Shown piece by piece: positions 11,282 to 21,559 of a stretch of 64,000 nucleotides of DNA (the stretch's first letter is position 1; every line of letters begins with the position of its first letter). The notes below the pieces were generated by a model that saw only the letters and a program-made list of their open reading frames with translations, did no database searches and had not been told where the DNA came from. The stretch is from Leuctra nigra (taxonomy: Eukaryota; Arthropoda; Insecta; Plecoptera; Leuctridae). A program made the translations under genes and the position numbers. The stretch spans positions 19,536,948 through 19,600,947 of the forward strand of contig OW203763.1 of NCBI GenBank assembly GCA_934045905.1, read 5' to 3'.

Positions 11282-11533
11282 CCAACGTCTATACAATATT
11301 CCCTTAAAGGTTGAGCCGATCGAGGGATTTCAGTAGGTACTCGGCTATTCCCACTTCGTGACGTCATGGAGTAGGACACAGCCGGCAACTGCTCGATAGT
11401 CTGTATGCGCTGGCATGTGATTTAGATAAAAACTGTCCTAGTACTCCATGACATCACGAAGTGGGAATACTTCCGAGTACTGAAATCCCTCGATCGGTTT
11501 AACCTTTAGAAAGGAATATTGTACATAGACGTT
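11282..11533. mobile_element. Foldback element with long inverted repeats and 9-bp target duplication
   Basis: Two arms of about 100 bp are inverted copies (left CCGATCGAGGGATTTCAGTA, right the matching inverse near 11490; both include CCCACTTCGTGA). Flanks repeat GGTTGCTAC at 11273-11281 and 11534-11542. Long terminal inverted repeats with a 9-bp duplication are characteristic of Mutator-like elements; with only about 250 bp this would be a non-autonomous member. Confidence 0.7.
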
Positions 11534-11698
11534 GGTTGCTACCAACCAATTTACTAACCAAGTGGCTGAAACAGGGACCCCTCTTTACTTTATTTTACTA
11601 TCTTGCTTTGCTGCATTATTTTTCAACCAATCAAATTGCATTTTGTAGATATAAGAGCGAAGAATTTTATGAAACTTTTTCCAATTAGGTAAACCTAA

Positions 11699-11861
11699 GG
11701 TCGGTGACAGGCAAAGATGAACCCGCGCTAGCATGGGCCGGCCTATATCTGGCAATGCTAAACAGGGTTCATCTTTGACAGGCAGAGATGAACCCGCGCT
11801 AGCATGGGCCGGCCTATATCTGGCAATGCTAAACAGGGTTCATCTTTGCCTGTCACCGACC
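11699..11861. mobile_element. Palindromic element with internal tandem duplication
   Basis: The ends are GGTCGGTGACAGGCAAAGAT and ATCTTTGCCTGTCACCGACC, an exact 20-bp inverted pair. The interior carries the same block twice in direct order (AACCCGCGCTAGCATGGGCC to AAACAGGGTTCATCTTT), so the element duplicated internally by about 71 bp. Related termini occur at 12140-12175, 37783-38295 and 43640-43707. Confidence 0.75.
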
Positions 11862-11865
11862 ATAG

Positions 11866-12300
11866 GTACCTACCTTACCTACCTAGTTAATATTAATAGG
11901 TCGCGAATGGTGGGCTTTTGAAAAGGACTTTGGCCAAGACTTGTGTCCATGGTAGACTAGGTACCTACCTAGGTACATACCTAAGGTTGGTAAAAAGATG
12001 AATAGCCTAGGTACTACCTATCTAGTACCTAGTAGGTAGGTAGTAGTAAGTAGGTACCTACCTACTAGACTAGACTAGGTATACCTACCTAGGGGACATA
12101 CAAAAATGAACTCAGTTTAAAATGGCCGGGCCCATGCTAGAGCGGGTTCATCTTTGCCTGTCCCCGAACATTGGGTCTAGGTAGTACCTACTACTAGGCT
12201 CTCTACCTACTACCTACCTACCTACCGAGAAGAATATCATTGAACCATGCTACCTAGGTAGTACCTAGGCTAGAGACCTAGGCGTAGCCTAGTTTTATTT
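11866..12300. repeat. TAGG/TACC low-complexity tract with a degraded MITE
   Basis: The region is dominated by irregular runs of TAGG and TACC in both orientations, which makes many short palindromes such as GTAGGTACCTAC. Embedded at about 12108-12170 is a remnant of the 11699 family (GCGGGTTCATCTTTGCCTGT). Comparable tracts lie at 18085-18150 and 21259-21335. Confidence 0.75.
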
Positions 12301-13318
12301 CATTATCTGAACGTAAATTTTACCTACTAATAACTTACCTAGTTTCGTAATAAGATTCACAGGTCAATGAAATACGCAAATGAGAATTAAATACACTTAG
12401 ATTCACATTAAATTGAATAATAATCAACTCAATTTAAAATATCCGCAGAAACTATTATCCTCGGCGTTCGATTCAGACGAGAGAGTGCGAGAGAGGAAGT
12501 AAGTGATCACCAACAAATCAATCTTCTGCGCAACTACTCTGCGCCGCTCAAGAGTCAAGACCGTCAAGACCGCCCGCTGTTGCAGGAAAGCGCTGTGGTA
12601 AAACTTGGAACTAAGGAAAACGGGTTCGGGGTAAAAAATGATGTTTGAATGATACTGGAATGAATAATCAAAGAACGCTTGCCTAATTACTTCACGTGTA
12701 TGCTTTTCCTCAAACAATATATTCATCTCGTGGGAACCGGAAAATATGATAAATAAACACCCCCCGTCCGTCGCCATCTTGAATCTTCGTAAAAAAAAAC
12801 AGGCAAAAGTGCGCCAAATTTGAATGTATAGGTAATATAGTTATAGGTCTTTGTAGGTAATGTTATGCTATATTCTAATTGTTTTATTGCTTAAAACATC
12901 TTATGTTAATAGTAATCTTTACCAGTTACAGCGTTGAATCGGCTCTATGAGACTATGCTATTGAAAACAAACAGTACAGTTGAATAAAGTAGTACGCCAA
13001 AAAGCACACCCCATGCTACACGGTCGTTAACACCGAAAACGTTATTTCGTTCAGTTCTCACCAAGTTCTACCACGGCGCAGTTTTAGGTGGTAATATAAA
13101 ATAAAATAAATCGTATAATATACCAAGCATGGCAATTTTGGCAAACATGGTGCTGAGCAAATCAGTTCAGTGGGTATACATTGTGTAAAGGAATTACCCT
13201 TTACTGATTCTAAATTATATAATTATTCAATGGCTGCTTCACCTAAACAACACAGTAGGTATTAATTATCAAACGACAACCATCAATGTAATCTCAGGTC
13301 TAGAGAACCTTCTAAACC
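12301..13318. other. Spacer with a weak reverse-strand open frame
   Basis: A 117-codon minus-strand frame at 12424-12777 starts at CAAGATGGCGAC, a sequence resembling a YY1/Pho-type initiator site with a good start context. I find no convincing donor or protein similarity for it, so I leave it unannotated as a gene. Nothing else stands out. Confidence 0.35.
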
Positions 13319-13636
13319 ATGTCACGGCAAGACGCCATATTGTTAATAAACCTAAGTCAAATCAAGTCGATGTTCATGTGTCAAATCAACGTCATAATGA
13401 CAGCTCTTCAATCTTACCTCTTTTAACATCTTCAATGCACACAAACACCAACATAAGGAAAGGAATGGAAGTAAATATTATTATATAACTTCTCTAATGT
13501 AACTTCACACTATTATTGTAATATTCCATCAACAACATCATTCTAACTAAAGTCAAAACAACAACTTCACTTCCATTCGAATCTTTCCGCCTTTTCTACA
13601 AAGTAACACACTTTCTATTTACTGTTAAGAACTGAC

Positions 13637-13672
13637 TATATAAAGAGCCGTCTTCAACTAGACAAATCAGTT
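13637..13672 (+). promoter_or_regulatory. TATA plus initiator core promoter
   Basis: TATATAAAG at 13637-13645 is followed by the arthropod initiator TCAGTT at 13667-13672, with the initiator A at 13669, 32 bp downstream of the first T of the TATA element. This spacing is what arthropod core promoters use. About 20 bp downstream is ATG in a strong context (CACCATGG at 13688), opening only 14 codons. A splice-donor-like CCG|GTAAGT follows near 13870. It could drive an unknown transcript or be part of an LTR. Confidence 0.55.
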
Positions 13673-13712
13673 AACATCTAACTCACCACCATGGAAGATA
13701 AAGCTCAGCCTG

Positions 13713-13854
13713 GTTCCAACAACTTGGAACTCTGAACATTATCTCTCCTTGTACTACCAAGTCTAAATATCTAGTCTGGTTCCAACAACTTGGAACTCTA
13801 GACGTTTGGCTTGTAGAGTTTCACTCTGACCATGGGCTTTGCCCCATGGTCAGA
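13713..13854 (+). other. Structured leader: three hairpins
   Basis: Downstream of the core promoter are two identical stem-loops, GTTCCAACAACTTGGAAC at 13713-13730 and 13779-13796 (7-bp stem, 4-nt loop). A third hairpin has a perfect 12-bp stem, TCTGACCATGGG at 13825-13836 pairing with 13843-13854 across a 6-nt loop. The duplicated hairpin is embedded in a longer direct repeat (CTGGTTCCAACAACTTGGAA plus CTCT). Confidence 0.6.
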
Positions 13855-14420
13855 AACGCTGGACTTCGCCGGTAAGTCTGTGATAATCATCGATACAATT
13901 GTAACAAGTGTCTCTCTGTGAATCTCTGTCTCTTGTCTTCGCTCATAATTACCGTAACAATAATTTTCTCTGTCTTATTCAAGATTATTTACAATCCAAC
14001 TATGTCAAATCTGTTCACCAATTCAATCATAACTTCAGTCATAACTTGTGTCCATTTATCTTTTATCTTTCACTTTCAATTATCAATATTATTAAATCAA
14101 TAATATTATTATCAATAATATTACGCTTCAACGTGTTATTCGCTCGCTATTCTCAATCATGTTATATTTCCACGGTAACTAATAAACATCGTATTCATTG
14201 TTCGCTATCATCATAAATGATCTTCTTCATTCATCGTAAACCACCCACGCTATCTTTTCCATGACTTGACCAGATAACATTTAGATTATCTCCCACACCT
14301 CCAACAATTCTACCTTTTTATTATCAATTATCACATCTAAACCCATACCATGTCCTCCACGGTATGGTTGGTGGCGCACTACCCCTAATTTCCACCCCCG
14401 TTTGCGCCGCTACAATTGTA

Positions 14421-14940
14421 CCTTGTCTGTGATTGTACGATCATCACTCTCTCCAAAAGTTCTGTACCGAATGTTGGTTGTTTTCAATCCTTCTGATAGG
14501 AATATAATTCAAAATAAAAAGCTTTCTTAAGTTTTAATATACGCATCATCAATGTGAAACGTGAACCTGCTGCTTTAGAAATAACTTGTAATTTTTGGTA
14601 ATTATTGTAATTATAGTAAAAAATAAAACATAGTTGCCTACGCACATCGAACACCATAATATGGAGGTAAATTATCTATTAGTAAATTTATAACATTGCG
14701 GGACTAGCCTTGGACGAGGAACCACGGGGCACTGACTAACGTGGCAATCTTGGCGTGACCTTGTTGAGCCACGTGGCAATCATCTCCCGCTCTCGAAAAG
14801 ACCGCGCAAGTAGGGAGAACCCAAGGAGCTTCTAGCTTTGGGTCTGGGAGTACACTCAAGGCCTAGAGTACCACACCATGCCAGCCAATGCCAAGGATAT
14901 TGTCAGTTACAGCTACGGTTACAGTAACCTGTCAGTAACT
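14421..14940. other. Spacer with family-C MITE debris
   Basis: From about 14690 fragments of the family-C element appear (CATTGCGGGACTAGCCTTGG). The region upstream of that shows nothing I can name. Confidence 0.4.
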
Positions 14941-14943
14941 ATT

Positions 14944-15232
14944 CAGGACCCTTATTTAATATCCATTTAGGCTTGGAGTTCAGTGGTGGACTAGCATTGT
15001 TCTCCTAGTCCAAGGCTATTCCCGCAATGTTATGACCTTCACTAGTACGGTCATTTGAAGTCCGGTTATAGCTATATCAATTATAACATTGCGGGACTGG
15101 CCTTGAACTAGGAGAACAACGCTAGTTCACCACTAAAGCCAAAGATGGTCAAAGCCTATGGATTTTAAATAAAGGTCCTGCCTGGACTTCAAATGACCGT
15201 ACTAGTGGTTTGTGATCTTAACCCATGACTAG
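14944..15232. mobile_element. Family-C MITE cluster
   Basis: Begins with GGACCCTTATTTAATATCC and contains the family core (GGTGGACTAGCATTGTTCTC, CTAGTACGGTCATTTGAAG) in both orientations. This suggests two copies arranged head to head or a rearranged one. The complete copy at 39548-39700 defines the family. Confidence 0.65.
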
Positions 15233-15339
15233 TGGGACATTTTTAAATAAAATATAAGGCATCACACTAATTAGGTAAGAAATAATTTTACATGGATGGC
15301 AACACCTGCACCAACCATTACTAAAATAATGAGTGAAAC

Positions 15340-15485
15340 CTGGACCCTTATTTAATATCCATTTAGGCTTTGACCTCAGTGGTGGACTAGCATTGCTCCT
15401 CTAGTCCAAGGCTAGTCCCGCCAATGTTATTGATATAGCTATGACCTGGACCCTTATTTAATATCACGAGCCACTAGTACGGTCA
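15340..15485. mobile_element. Family-C MITE, left part, split by the LINE
   Basis: GGACCCTTATTTAATATCC followed by the family core runs up to TAGTACGGTCA at 15485. There the Jockey-like LINE begins, and the MITE resumes at 17251 with GGTCATTTGAAG. Confidence 0.75.
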
Positions 15486-16894
15486 AAATTTCAAAAATAA
15501 TTCCTTTTTTTAAGAAAGACAATAGGAAAATCTTGGGAAATTACCGTCCGATATCTCTATTGCCAGCTATCTCTAAAATACTTGAAAAAATTATGTACCG
15601 CAATATTTCTCAGTTTTTAGAAAAACATCACATACTGTCTAATAACCAAAATGGTTTCCGTAAGGGGCGATCCACCAGTCATACTATTTCGAACTTCATA
15701 AAAAAAATCGCAGATGCATTAGATAACAAAGAATATATACTGGGAGTGTTTTGTGACTTGTCCAAAGCATTCGACTGCGTTGACCATAATATTTTATTAA
15801 CGAAACTTGAATTCTACGGAATGCGTGGAGTCTCATTACAACTAATGAAATCATATATTTCGAAACGTGTTCAAATGACAGAAATATCTAGTATAAGCAA
15901 TAATTCGGAGATAGCTTACCTATCTTCCCCAGAAGAAATCACATGCGGTGTTCCTCAAGGCTCAATACTTGGCCCGCTGCTTTTTTAAATTTATATCAAT
16001 GACTTATCATATTTAATCGAGGATACTGAACTATTTGCTGATGATACTAGCCTAATTATCAAGGATTCATCATTGGTTAAGCTATCGGATAAAGCAGAGA
16101 CGTGTATAATGAATTTAAATGAATGGTTCAGACACAATAAGCTTATACTAAATTCAGGAAAATCTAATTTTGTTCAATTTCATACCACGCAAAGTAATAA
16201 AACGTTGGACAAAATTAATTGTATCAAAAGTGTAACCGAAGACAGCTGCCTTTTGCCAGTAAATCACTTGAGATTTTTGGGGTTAATTGTAGACGAAAAT
16301 CTTAACTGGTCCATGCATTGTTCTTCTCTTATGAGCAAGTTAAATTCTGCATGTTTTGCAATAAGGACAATCAAAGCTGTAACAAATATCCAAACGGCCA
16401 AACTTGTGTATTTTTCAAATTTTGAATCACATCTACGATACGGAATAGAGTTCTGGGGTCATTGCCCAGGGGCGGAAAAACTATTTCGAATACAGAAACG
16501 AGCAATTAGATATCTTTGTGGCCTAAAATCTAATACTTTTATTCAGCCACATTGCCAGGAATATTTCAGAAAAGAAAACATACTAACACTTTTCGGCCTC
16601 TACATTCTTGAATCAGTTACCATAATTAAAAGAAGTATCAATTCCCAAGTTCTAAATAATAATGTACACTCCCACTTCACTCGTCATAATAATAACATAC
16701 ACATGCAACATCACTATCTTAAACTCACTCAATTCAACTCGATGCATATCAACATTAAATTCTATAATAAATTGTCACGCAAACTAACGGATATAAATGA
16801 TATGATGATATTTAGAAGAGAATTAAAGAAATATTTAATTGCTAAGGCCTATTATTCAATCAAAGATTTTCTCGAGGATTCTGCATTGGAATAA
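15486..16894 (+). pseudogene. Reverse transcriptase of the Jockey-like element with one premature stop
   Basis: This is the coding part of the element above. The only visible lesion within the retained region is a TAA codon where related reverse transcriptases carry a hydrophobic residue just after the GPLLF block. The catalytic ADD and the first-aspartate motif (DLSKAFD) are retained. Because the N-terminal half is missing, the product could not act by itself. The last part (residues from ESVTIIKRSINSQ on) is the usual C-terminal extension of Jockey-clade proteins. Confidence 0.85.
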
Positions 16895-17250
16895 CATTTG
16901 AAAAAACATATTGGAATATCATTAGTGGTATTTTCAGATTTTTAGATTTTAGATTTTCCTGAATTGCACTCTGTATTTGCACTCTGTATGTTATAATTAT
17001 AACCACGACTTTGTGTTATCATAACATGTACTTTTAATTCCTGGTATTTATAATTTATTTATTTATAATTTATATTTTATATTGTATCTTGTATTATTCT
17101 CTCTTAATTGTACATTTGTGGTGTGACAATGACATTTTGTGTTTGCCATAGACTTAAAACGTTTACACTTTCCATACACCCCCATTGGAGGGTCTTTATG
17201 TATTATGTAATACTACATTTGTGGAAATAAAGCTTATTATTATTATTATT
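15486..17250 (+). mobile_element. Jockey-like non-LTR retrotransposon, 5'-truncated
   Basis: One reverse-transcriptase frame runs from the junction to the stop ending at 16894. Motifs in order: IIPFFKKDN and NYRPISLLP; NQNGFRKGRST; FCDLSKAFDCVDHNIL; GVPQGSILGPLLF; LFADDTSLI (catalytic ADD); and the downstream thumb region (LRFLGLIVDENLNW). The whole upstream part of the element, including any endonuclease, is absent. A single in-frame TAA at 15986-15988 interrupts between GPLLF and IYINDL; the frame is otherwise intact. The 3' end has AATAAA at 17225 and an (ATT)n tail. GGTCA at 15481-15485 and 17251-17255 is the target duplication. Dead, but recently inserted. Confidence 0.92.
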
Positions 17251-17693
17251 GGTCATTTGAAGACCCGGTCATAGCTATATCAATAACATTGCGGGACGGA
17301 CTAGCCTTGGACTAGGAGAACAATACTATTCCACCACTGAAGTCAAAGCCTAAATGGATATTATGTAAGCCCCCTGGGGCCTCATTCACAAAACTTTTTG
17401 ACGGTGTTACCGGGGGCGGCCAATGTTATTTCATATGGGACTACGAGCTAATCCGAGCTAAACCTGCTTTGTGAATGTGGCCCCTGGACCCTTATTTAAT
17501 ATCACAAACCACTAGAACGGTCATTTGAAGTCAAGGTCATAGCTATCAATAACATTGCGGGACTAGCCTTGGACTAGGGGAACAATGCTAGTCCACCACT
17601 GAAGTCAAAGCCTAAATGGATATTAAATAAGGGTCCTGGACTTCAAATAACCGTACTAGTGGTTTGTGATATTAAATAAGGGTCCTGGGTCCT
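17251..17693. mobile_element. Family-C MITEs (right part of the split copy and an adjacent copy)
   Basis: GGTCATTTGAAG continues the split element. A further copy at about 17486-17637 runs from GGACCCTTATTTAATATC to GATATTAAATAAGGGTCC. At about 17371-17470 a different palindromic element intervenes: GGGGCCTCATTCACAAA faces TTTGTGAATGTGGCCCC. Confidence 0.65.
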
Positions 17694-17700
17694 GGGCCCT

Positions 17701-17794
17701 GATTCTATAACTCCATTGCGACCGCTTAGCAATTATTTCAATGTTAATCCTTATGGAAGAAATTGCTAAGCGGTCGCAATGGAGTTATAGAATC
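17701..17794. repeat. Perfect 34-bp inverted repeat (hairpin)
   Basis: The arm at 17701-17734 (GATTCTATAACTCCATTGCG and on) is an exact inverse of 17761-17794, separated by a 26-nt loop. There is no mismatch in either arm. This may be a very young miniature element or a hairpin-RNA source. Confidence 0.85.
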
Positions 17795-18084
17795 CCAGCT
17801 CTGTTGTGGCCCAAATTTCAAACATCCCGCTCCGGCTCGTGCCCCAATTACAAGGCTGTGAACTGCGAGTTCATGATGGTTGGCAGCAGTTGGCACTTGG
17901 CATACATTTTTGTTTTGCCGTTTGCATGATTGTGAGAAACGAGAAACTTGCTGCTGCCATTTTATTTTGTTAATATAACTTGTATTTCATATTTCATAAT
18001 AATACCTATTTAATCGTGTAGGTAACTGAAATACAAAATATGTCGTCGTATGCAGCTGGACACGCTGCATATGAACAAAAAAGG

Positions 18085-18480
18085 CAAGTTTACTACCTAG
18101 GTACCTACTACCTAGTACCTAGGTAGTAGCTACCTACCTAGTACGTTTGGAAGCCACGTGTTGTCCAGGCTCAGGCCAACTGGGACAGAGCATGTACCTA
18201 TACCCACCTCCAAGTGTTCGTACTGTGTTTCTCATAAGAGCACAATGTAGGTATAAAACGGTAGGACCACTTGGAGGTGGGTGTACAAACCTACCTACTT
18301 ACATAATAGTTTATATACAGGCTAGGCTAGGGTGAATTCGGGTTCAAATTCGGCGAGTTGTAGGTAGTACCTAGCCTACCTGTGGTATGAGGTAGGTACT
18401 AGTACTACTGCCTGTATGCTACAATGACATATTGATAGAGGCCTAGCCTATACACACGTATTGACAGATGGAGGACCCTA
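18085..18480. repeat. TAGG/TACC tract and imperfect palindrome
   Basis: About 18085-18150 is the low-complexity tract. At about 18180-18290 an inverted pair (TACCCACCTCCAAGTG facing CACTTGGAGGTGGGTGTAC) marks another small foldback element. Confidence 0.55.
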
Positions 18481-18566
18481 CCTACATAGGAAGTTAATAT
18501 GAATTCAACATTGCCCCGTTGTTAAGTCTTGGCCCCGTCCATCCGTCAATTATAAACAAAGGTGCA

Positions 18567-18760
18567 TTAAGGTGGATTTCCATGCGTCACCGTCCGTCGC
18601 CGCCTGACGAAAACGACAGAATGCGATCACATGACCCGTCTCGACCAATCCGTCGCCGTCCGAGATTTTTGGGGATGGCTCTGATTGGTCGAGACGAGTC
18701 ATGTGATCGCATTCTGTCGTTTTCGTCGGACGGTGACGGAGCATGGAAATCCACCTTTAA
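18567..18760. mobile_element. Palindromic MITE flanked by TTAA
   Basis: TTAA at 18567-18570 and 18757-18760 flank inverted ends GGTGGATTTCCATG and CATGGAAATCCACC. The arms continue inward with CGTCACCGTCCG and GAATGCGATCACATGA, with the matching inverses on the right side. TTAA target sites are the hallmark of the piggyBac superfamily. At 194 bp it would be non-autonomous. Confidence 0.65.
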
Positions 18761-19161
18761 ACTGCTCATGTTGAACATCCACGTGCATTGGTACTAGAGG
18801 TCTGGCCAACGACTATGCATACCTAGGCCTTATAGCGAGCATTGGTGCAGGCAATGAAATTCCTTTTGTGAGGACTATAGATAGGCGATTCTGTAGCTAG
18901 CAGTATAGCTAGGTAATTTGCAAAAAATTGTTTTTTACTTTCGATTTGATCGGTTTTCTGAATTATTTCGATTAACCGGTGAATCGATTCATTTCTCCCA
19001 CCACTCCGATTTTCAAAATAGCGCCACCTAAAAGCTCAGATTGAGCTTTTGAGCAGACGGAGTAAAAAGTAGGAGTAGAACAAGTACATAAAGCATGGAG
19101 CATGGGCGTAAATCCCTTTTGGGAGAACCATACCATGACTACTAACATGGTCTGTTATCTG

Positions 19162-20489
19162 TAGGGCTGGGATAAACTGAGCAGTTTAGTAAACGTTTAA
19201 ACGCTCTCAAAATGTCCGTTTAAACGTTTAAACGTTTACTGAGCATAAAAATGATAAAGGATATTTATTGCCTCTCCCCCTGTAAAACCACTTTCAAGAC
19301 CATGTGGCATTCTTGAGAGCTTATCAACACTTCTTGAAATTGTACCCTGCCCAAAACTTTCCTTCAACTGATCATAATAAAAATACATTTCAATTTAAAT
19401 GCAATAATTTTCAACAAAGCTTGCACTTTGTTGTTTATGGAAACAAGCACTCCAGCATCTCGACTAATCTATAAATATATGCAATTACGCATGACGCGTA
19501 ATTTCCCCTCTTTCCGTTTTACTACTCATTAGGTACCTAGGTACATTTTTCTCGCGATCTAAATGAAGAGGGTCAATAATATATCACTCAAAAATGTAAA
19601 CCCTAGGTAAGGCAGTGCAGCATTTGACTTTCCACCTTGGTTTTTCACAATGCAATATCAAAAATAAAATTATTATATGCTTTTTCATGCTGTTTGTTTA
19701 TGTATTCCGACTGTAAAAGACATAATATGTCAACTTTATTTTCACGTGATAATGCGAGGTCACTGTCCCTCCCACTAAGCAACCCCAAGTAGTTTTCTAC
19801 AAGGTCAGAGCTCTTATGTCTAGGGGAGGATCACTGACTGATTTTAGAAATAAAAAAGGTTGAATATTGGGGTTTACCTTGGAGATCCTGAGAAAAATTA
19901 TAAAAGCAACTGCGAAATTTACAAAATAACTGGAATTATATTCAATTTGGTGATATTTCGCGGTAGGTATATTTCGCGTTTTAGTCAGTTTAGTGGTGTT
20001 CAGCAGTGTTAAGGGTAAATTTCGCGTTTTGTCGCCATTAGATTCCAGTGTTTTTGGGCCAGAAACATATGGAAACGCATTTATATTTAGAAATATGAGT
20101 CATTTACAACACTTCGAAAATTTAGCGATCACCATTTAATCGGATCTCTACTCGTTGTGAAGATATGAACTTTCTTCATATTCCCACAGGCTATGTCGCC
20201 AGCAAAAAAATAAGGGTCATAGCTTCAACCTTGAAGTGACTTAGGGGTGGGCGTGAGATAGGGCTTGAGGGGGAGGGGTAAAAGCATCACAGCTGATCGC
20301 AGCATTCTGACGAAATAGACAAAACAGACAGACAATAAATAGACAAAACAACTGTTGTTTGGTATTCTTTGATATAGTTTTGAGTATTACAAAATCAACA
20401 CTTATAACGATTAAACGTTTACCAACGTTTAAACGTTTAAACGCAAGCTTGACGGTTAAACGTTTTAACGTTTAAACGTCCCACCCCTA
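19162..20489. mobile_element. hAT-like non-autonomous element, 1.33 kb
   Basis: Ends TAGGGCTGGGA and TCCCACCCCTA are inverted with one mismatch over 11 bp. They are flanked by an exact 8-bp duplication GTTATCTG at 19154-19161 and 20490-20497. An 8-bp duplication and such G-rich short termini fit the hAT superfamily. Both subterminal regions are rich in the motif ACGTTTAAACG, probably transposase-binding repeats. No transposase frame is visible inside. Confidence 0.75.
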
Positions 20490-20497
20490 GTTATCTG

Positions 20498-21258
20498 TGT
20501 GGAAGTATTTCCTTAAACTTGATACATCACACCAAATGCTATTCAGTTTTAATCAAAAAGCTACTAGGTAATTATTTTGCTTTCGATTTTATCAATTTTC
20601 TAGAAAAAATAAAATCATTTAATCGATTTCTGGGACGGAATAGGGAACTCTCTCTAGTAATTTGTAGAATAAATTAAGAAAATGAAATATTGGAAGTACA
20701 GGTCTAGAATGTAGACAAACAAATATGTATTATTCTGGGATGAATGACTATTCAATTAAAGAATTGAATCGAGGTGGATATTTAAAGTCTGAATAAATCG
20801 AGTAAATTTTTGATTGTGCGAAAACGGCTCAAACCCTTCAGGCTTCCGCCCTCCGGTCTGTCTTCATTCCGGACTGGCCTTCCCACAAGTGCTGGACTCC
20901 AGGCTCCTTTTTTCAACCTCCCCAAGACCTCCATTAGAATTCGACAAAAGAAATACAAATAGTAATGTGCGCAAAATGACTTCGCTGTCCATTAAATGCA
21001 TTATACTACTTACTAAATCATGATGGCTCTGGTTGCAAATAACATTGTTGTGTACGTCTCTCAGCTGGTGTACCTAAGTGGGTAGCGTTGGGCACTCATC
21101 ATGATCCTATTCAGAGGTTCAAATTACGTTTTTTTTATTTTTACCTACGGCTACAAGTTCCAATTCTGTCTGGTAGTTTTTTTTTGTTTTTTTTGTAAGA
21201 CCAGCTAGAATTTTGTACAGTAGAGAACATCACAGCCACTGGTGCTGGCTAGATGAAT
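20498..21258. other. Spacer without a supported gene
   Basis: A short segment at about 20815-20940 is GC-richer (CTTCCGCCCTCCGGTCTG) but shows no splice signals or recognisable protein. The rest is AT-rich. Confidence 0.4.
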
Positions 21259-21335
21259 AGGTAGGTAGGTAGGTAGGTAGGTAGGTAGGTAGGTAGGTAG
21301 GTAGGTAGGTAGGTAGGTAGGTAGGTAGGTAGGTA
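21259..21335. repeat. (TAGG)n microsatellite
   Basis: An uninterrupted run of about 19 GTAG/TAGG tetramers directly abuts the left end of the next MITE. Confidence 0.95.
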
Positions 21336-21549
21336 CCCTTGGCCAAACAAAAATTGAACGTGTAAGAAATCTGATTGGCTGATAAATGTAAGATCGCACC
21401 ATCAGAAGTCAGTCTAAGCGATCTTATTGTCTCACTCTAGTAGGTGACCTCACATTTCAATGATAATAACAAGCTTTGATTGGTTATGGGACATGACCAG
21501 CAGTCATTCAAATTTGATCAACGTTCAATTTATGTTTGGCCGAGTGTAC
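21333..21549. mobile_element. Family-A MITE, copy 2 (reverse orientation)
   Basis: It runs from GTACCCTTGGCCAAACA to TGTTTGGCCGAGTGTAC with the family core in reverse (GATCGCACCATCAGAAGTCA). It lies against the TAGG microsatellite. Confidence 0.85.
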
Positions 21550-21559
21550 CTACAGTATT

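Noticed and set aside
12424..12777. Minus-strand 117-codon frame starting at CAAGATGGCGAC
   Set aside because: The start context is attractive, but no donor, downstream exon or family resemblance supports a gene.
13908..14216. 102-codon open frame in the AT-rich region after the promoter
   Set aside because: Low-complexity Ser/Ile/Leu composition, no acceptor in frame, and no recognisable protein.
13318..14420. Complete LTR (TGTCACGG start, CGCTACA end)
   Set aside because: The termini are suggestive and a TATA promoter lies inside, but I found no matching second LTR, flanking duplication or internal coding region in the window.
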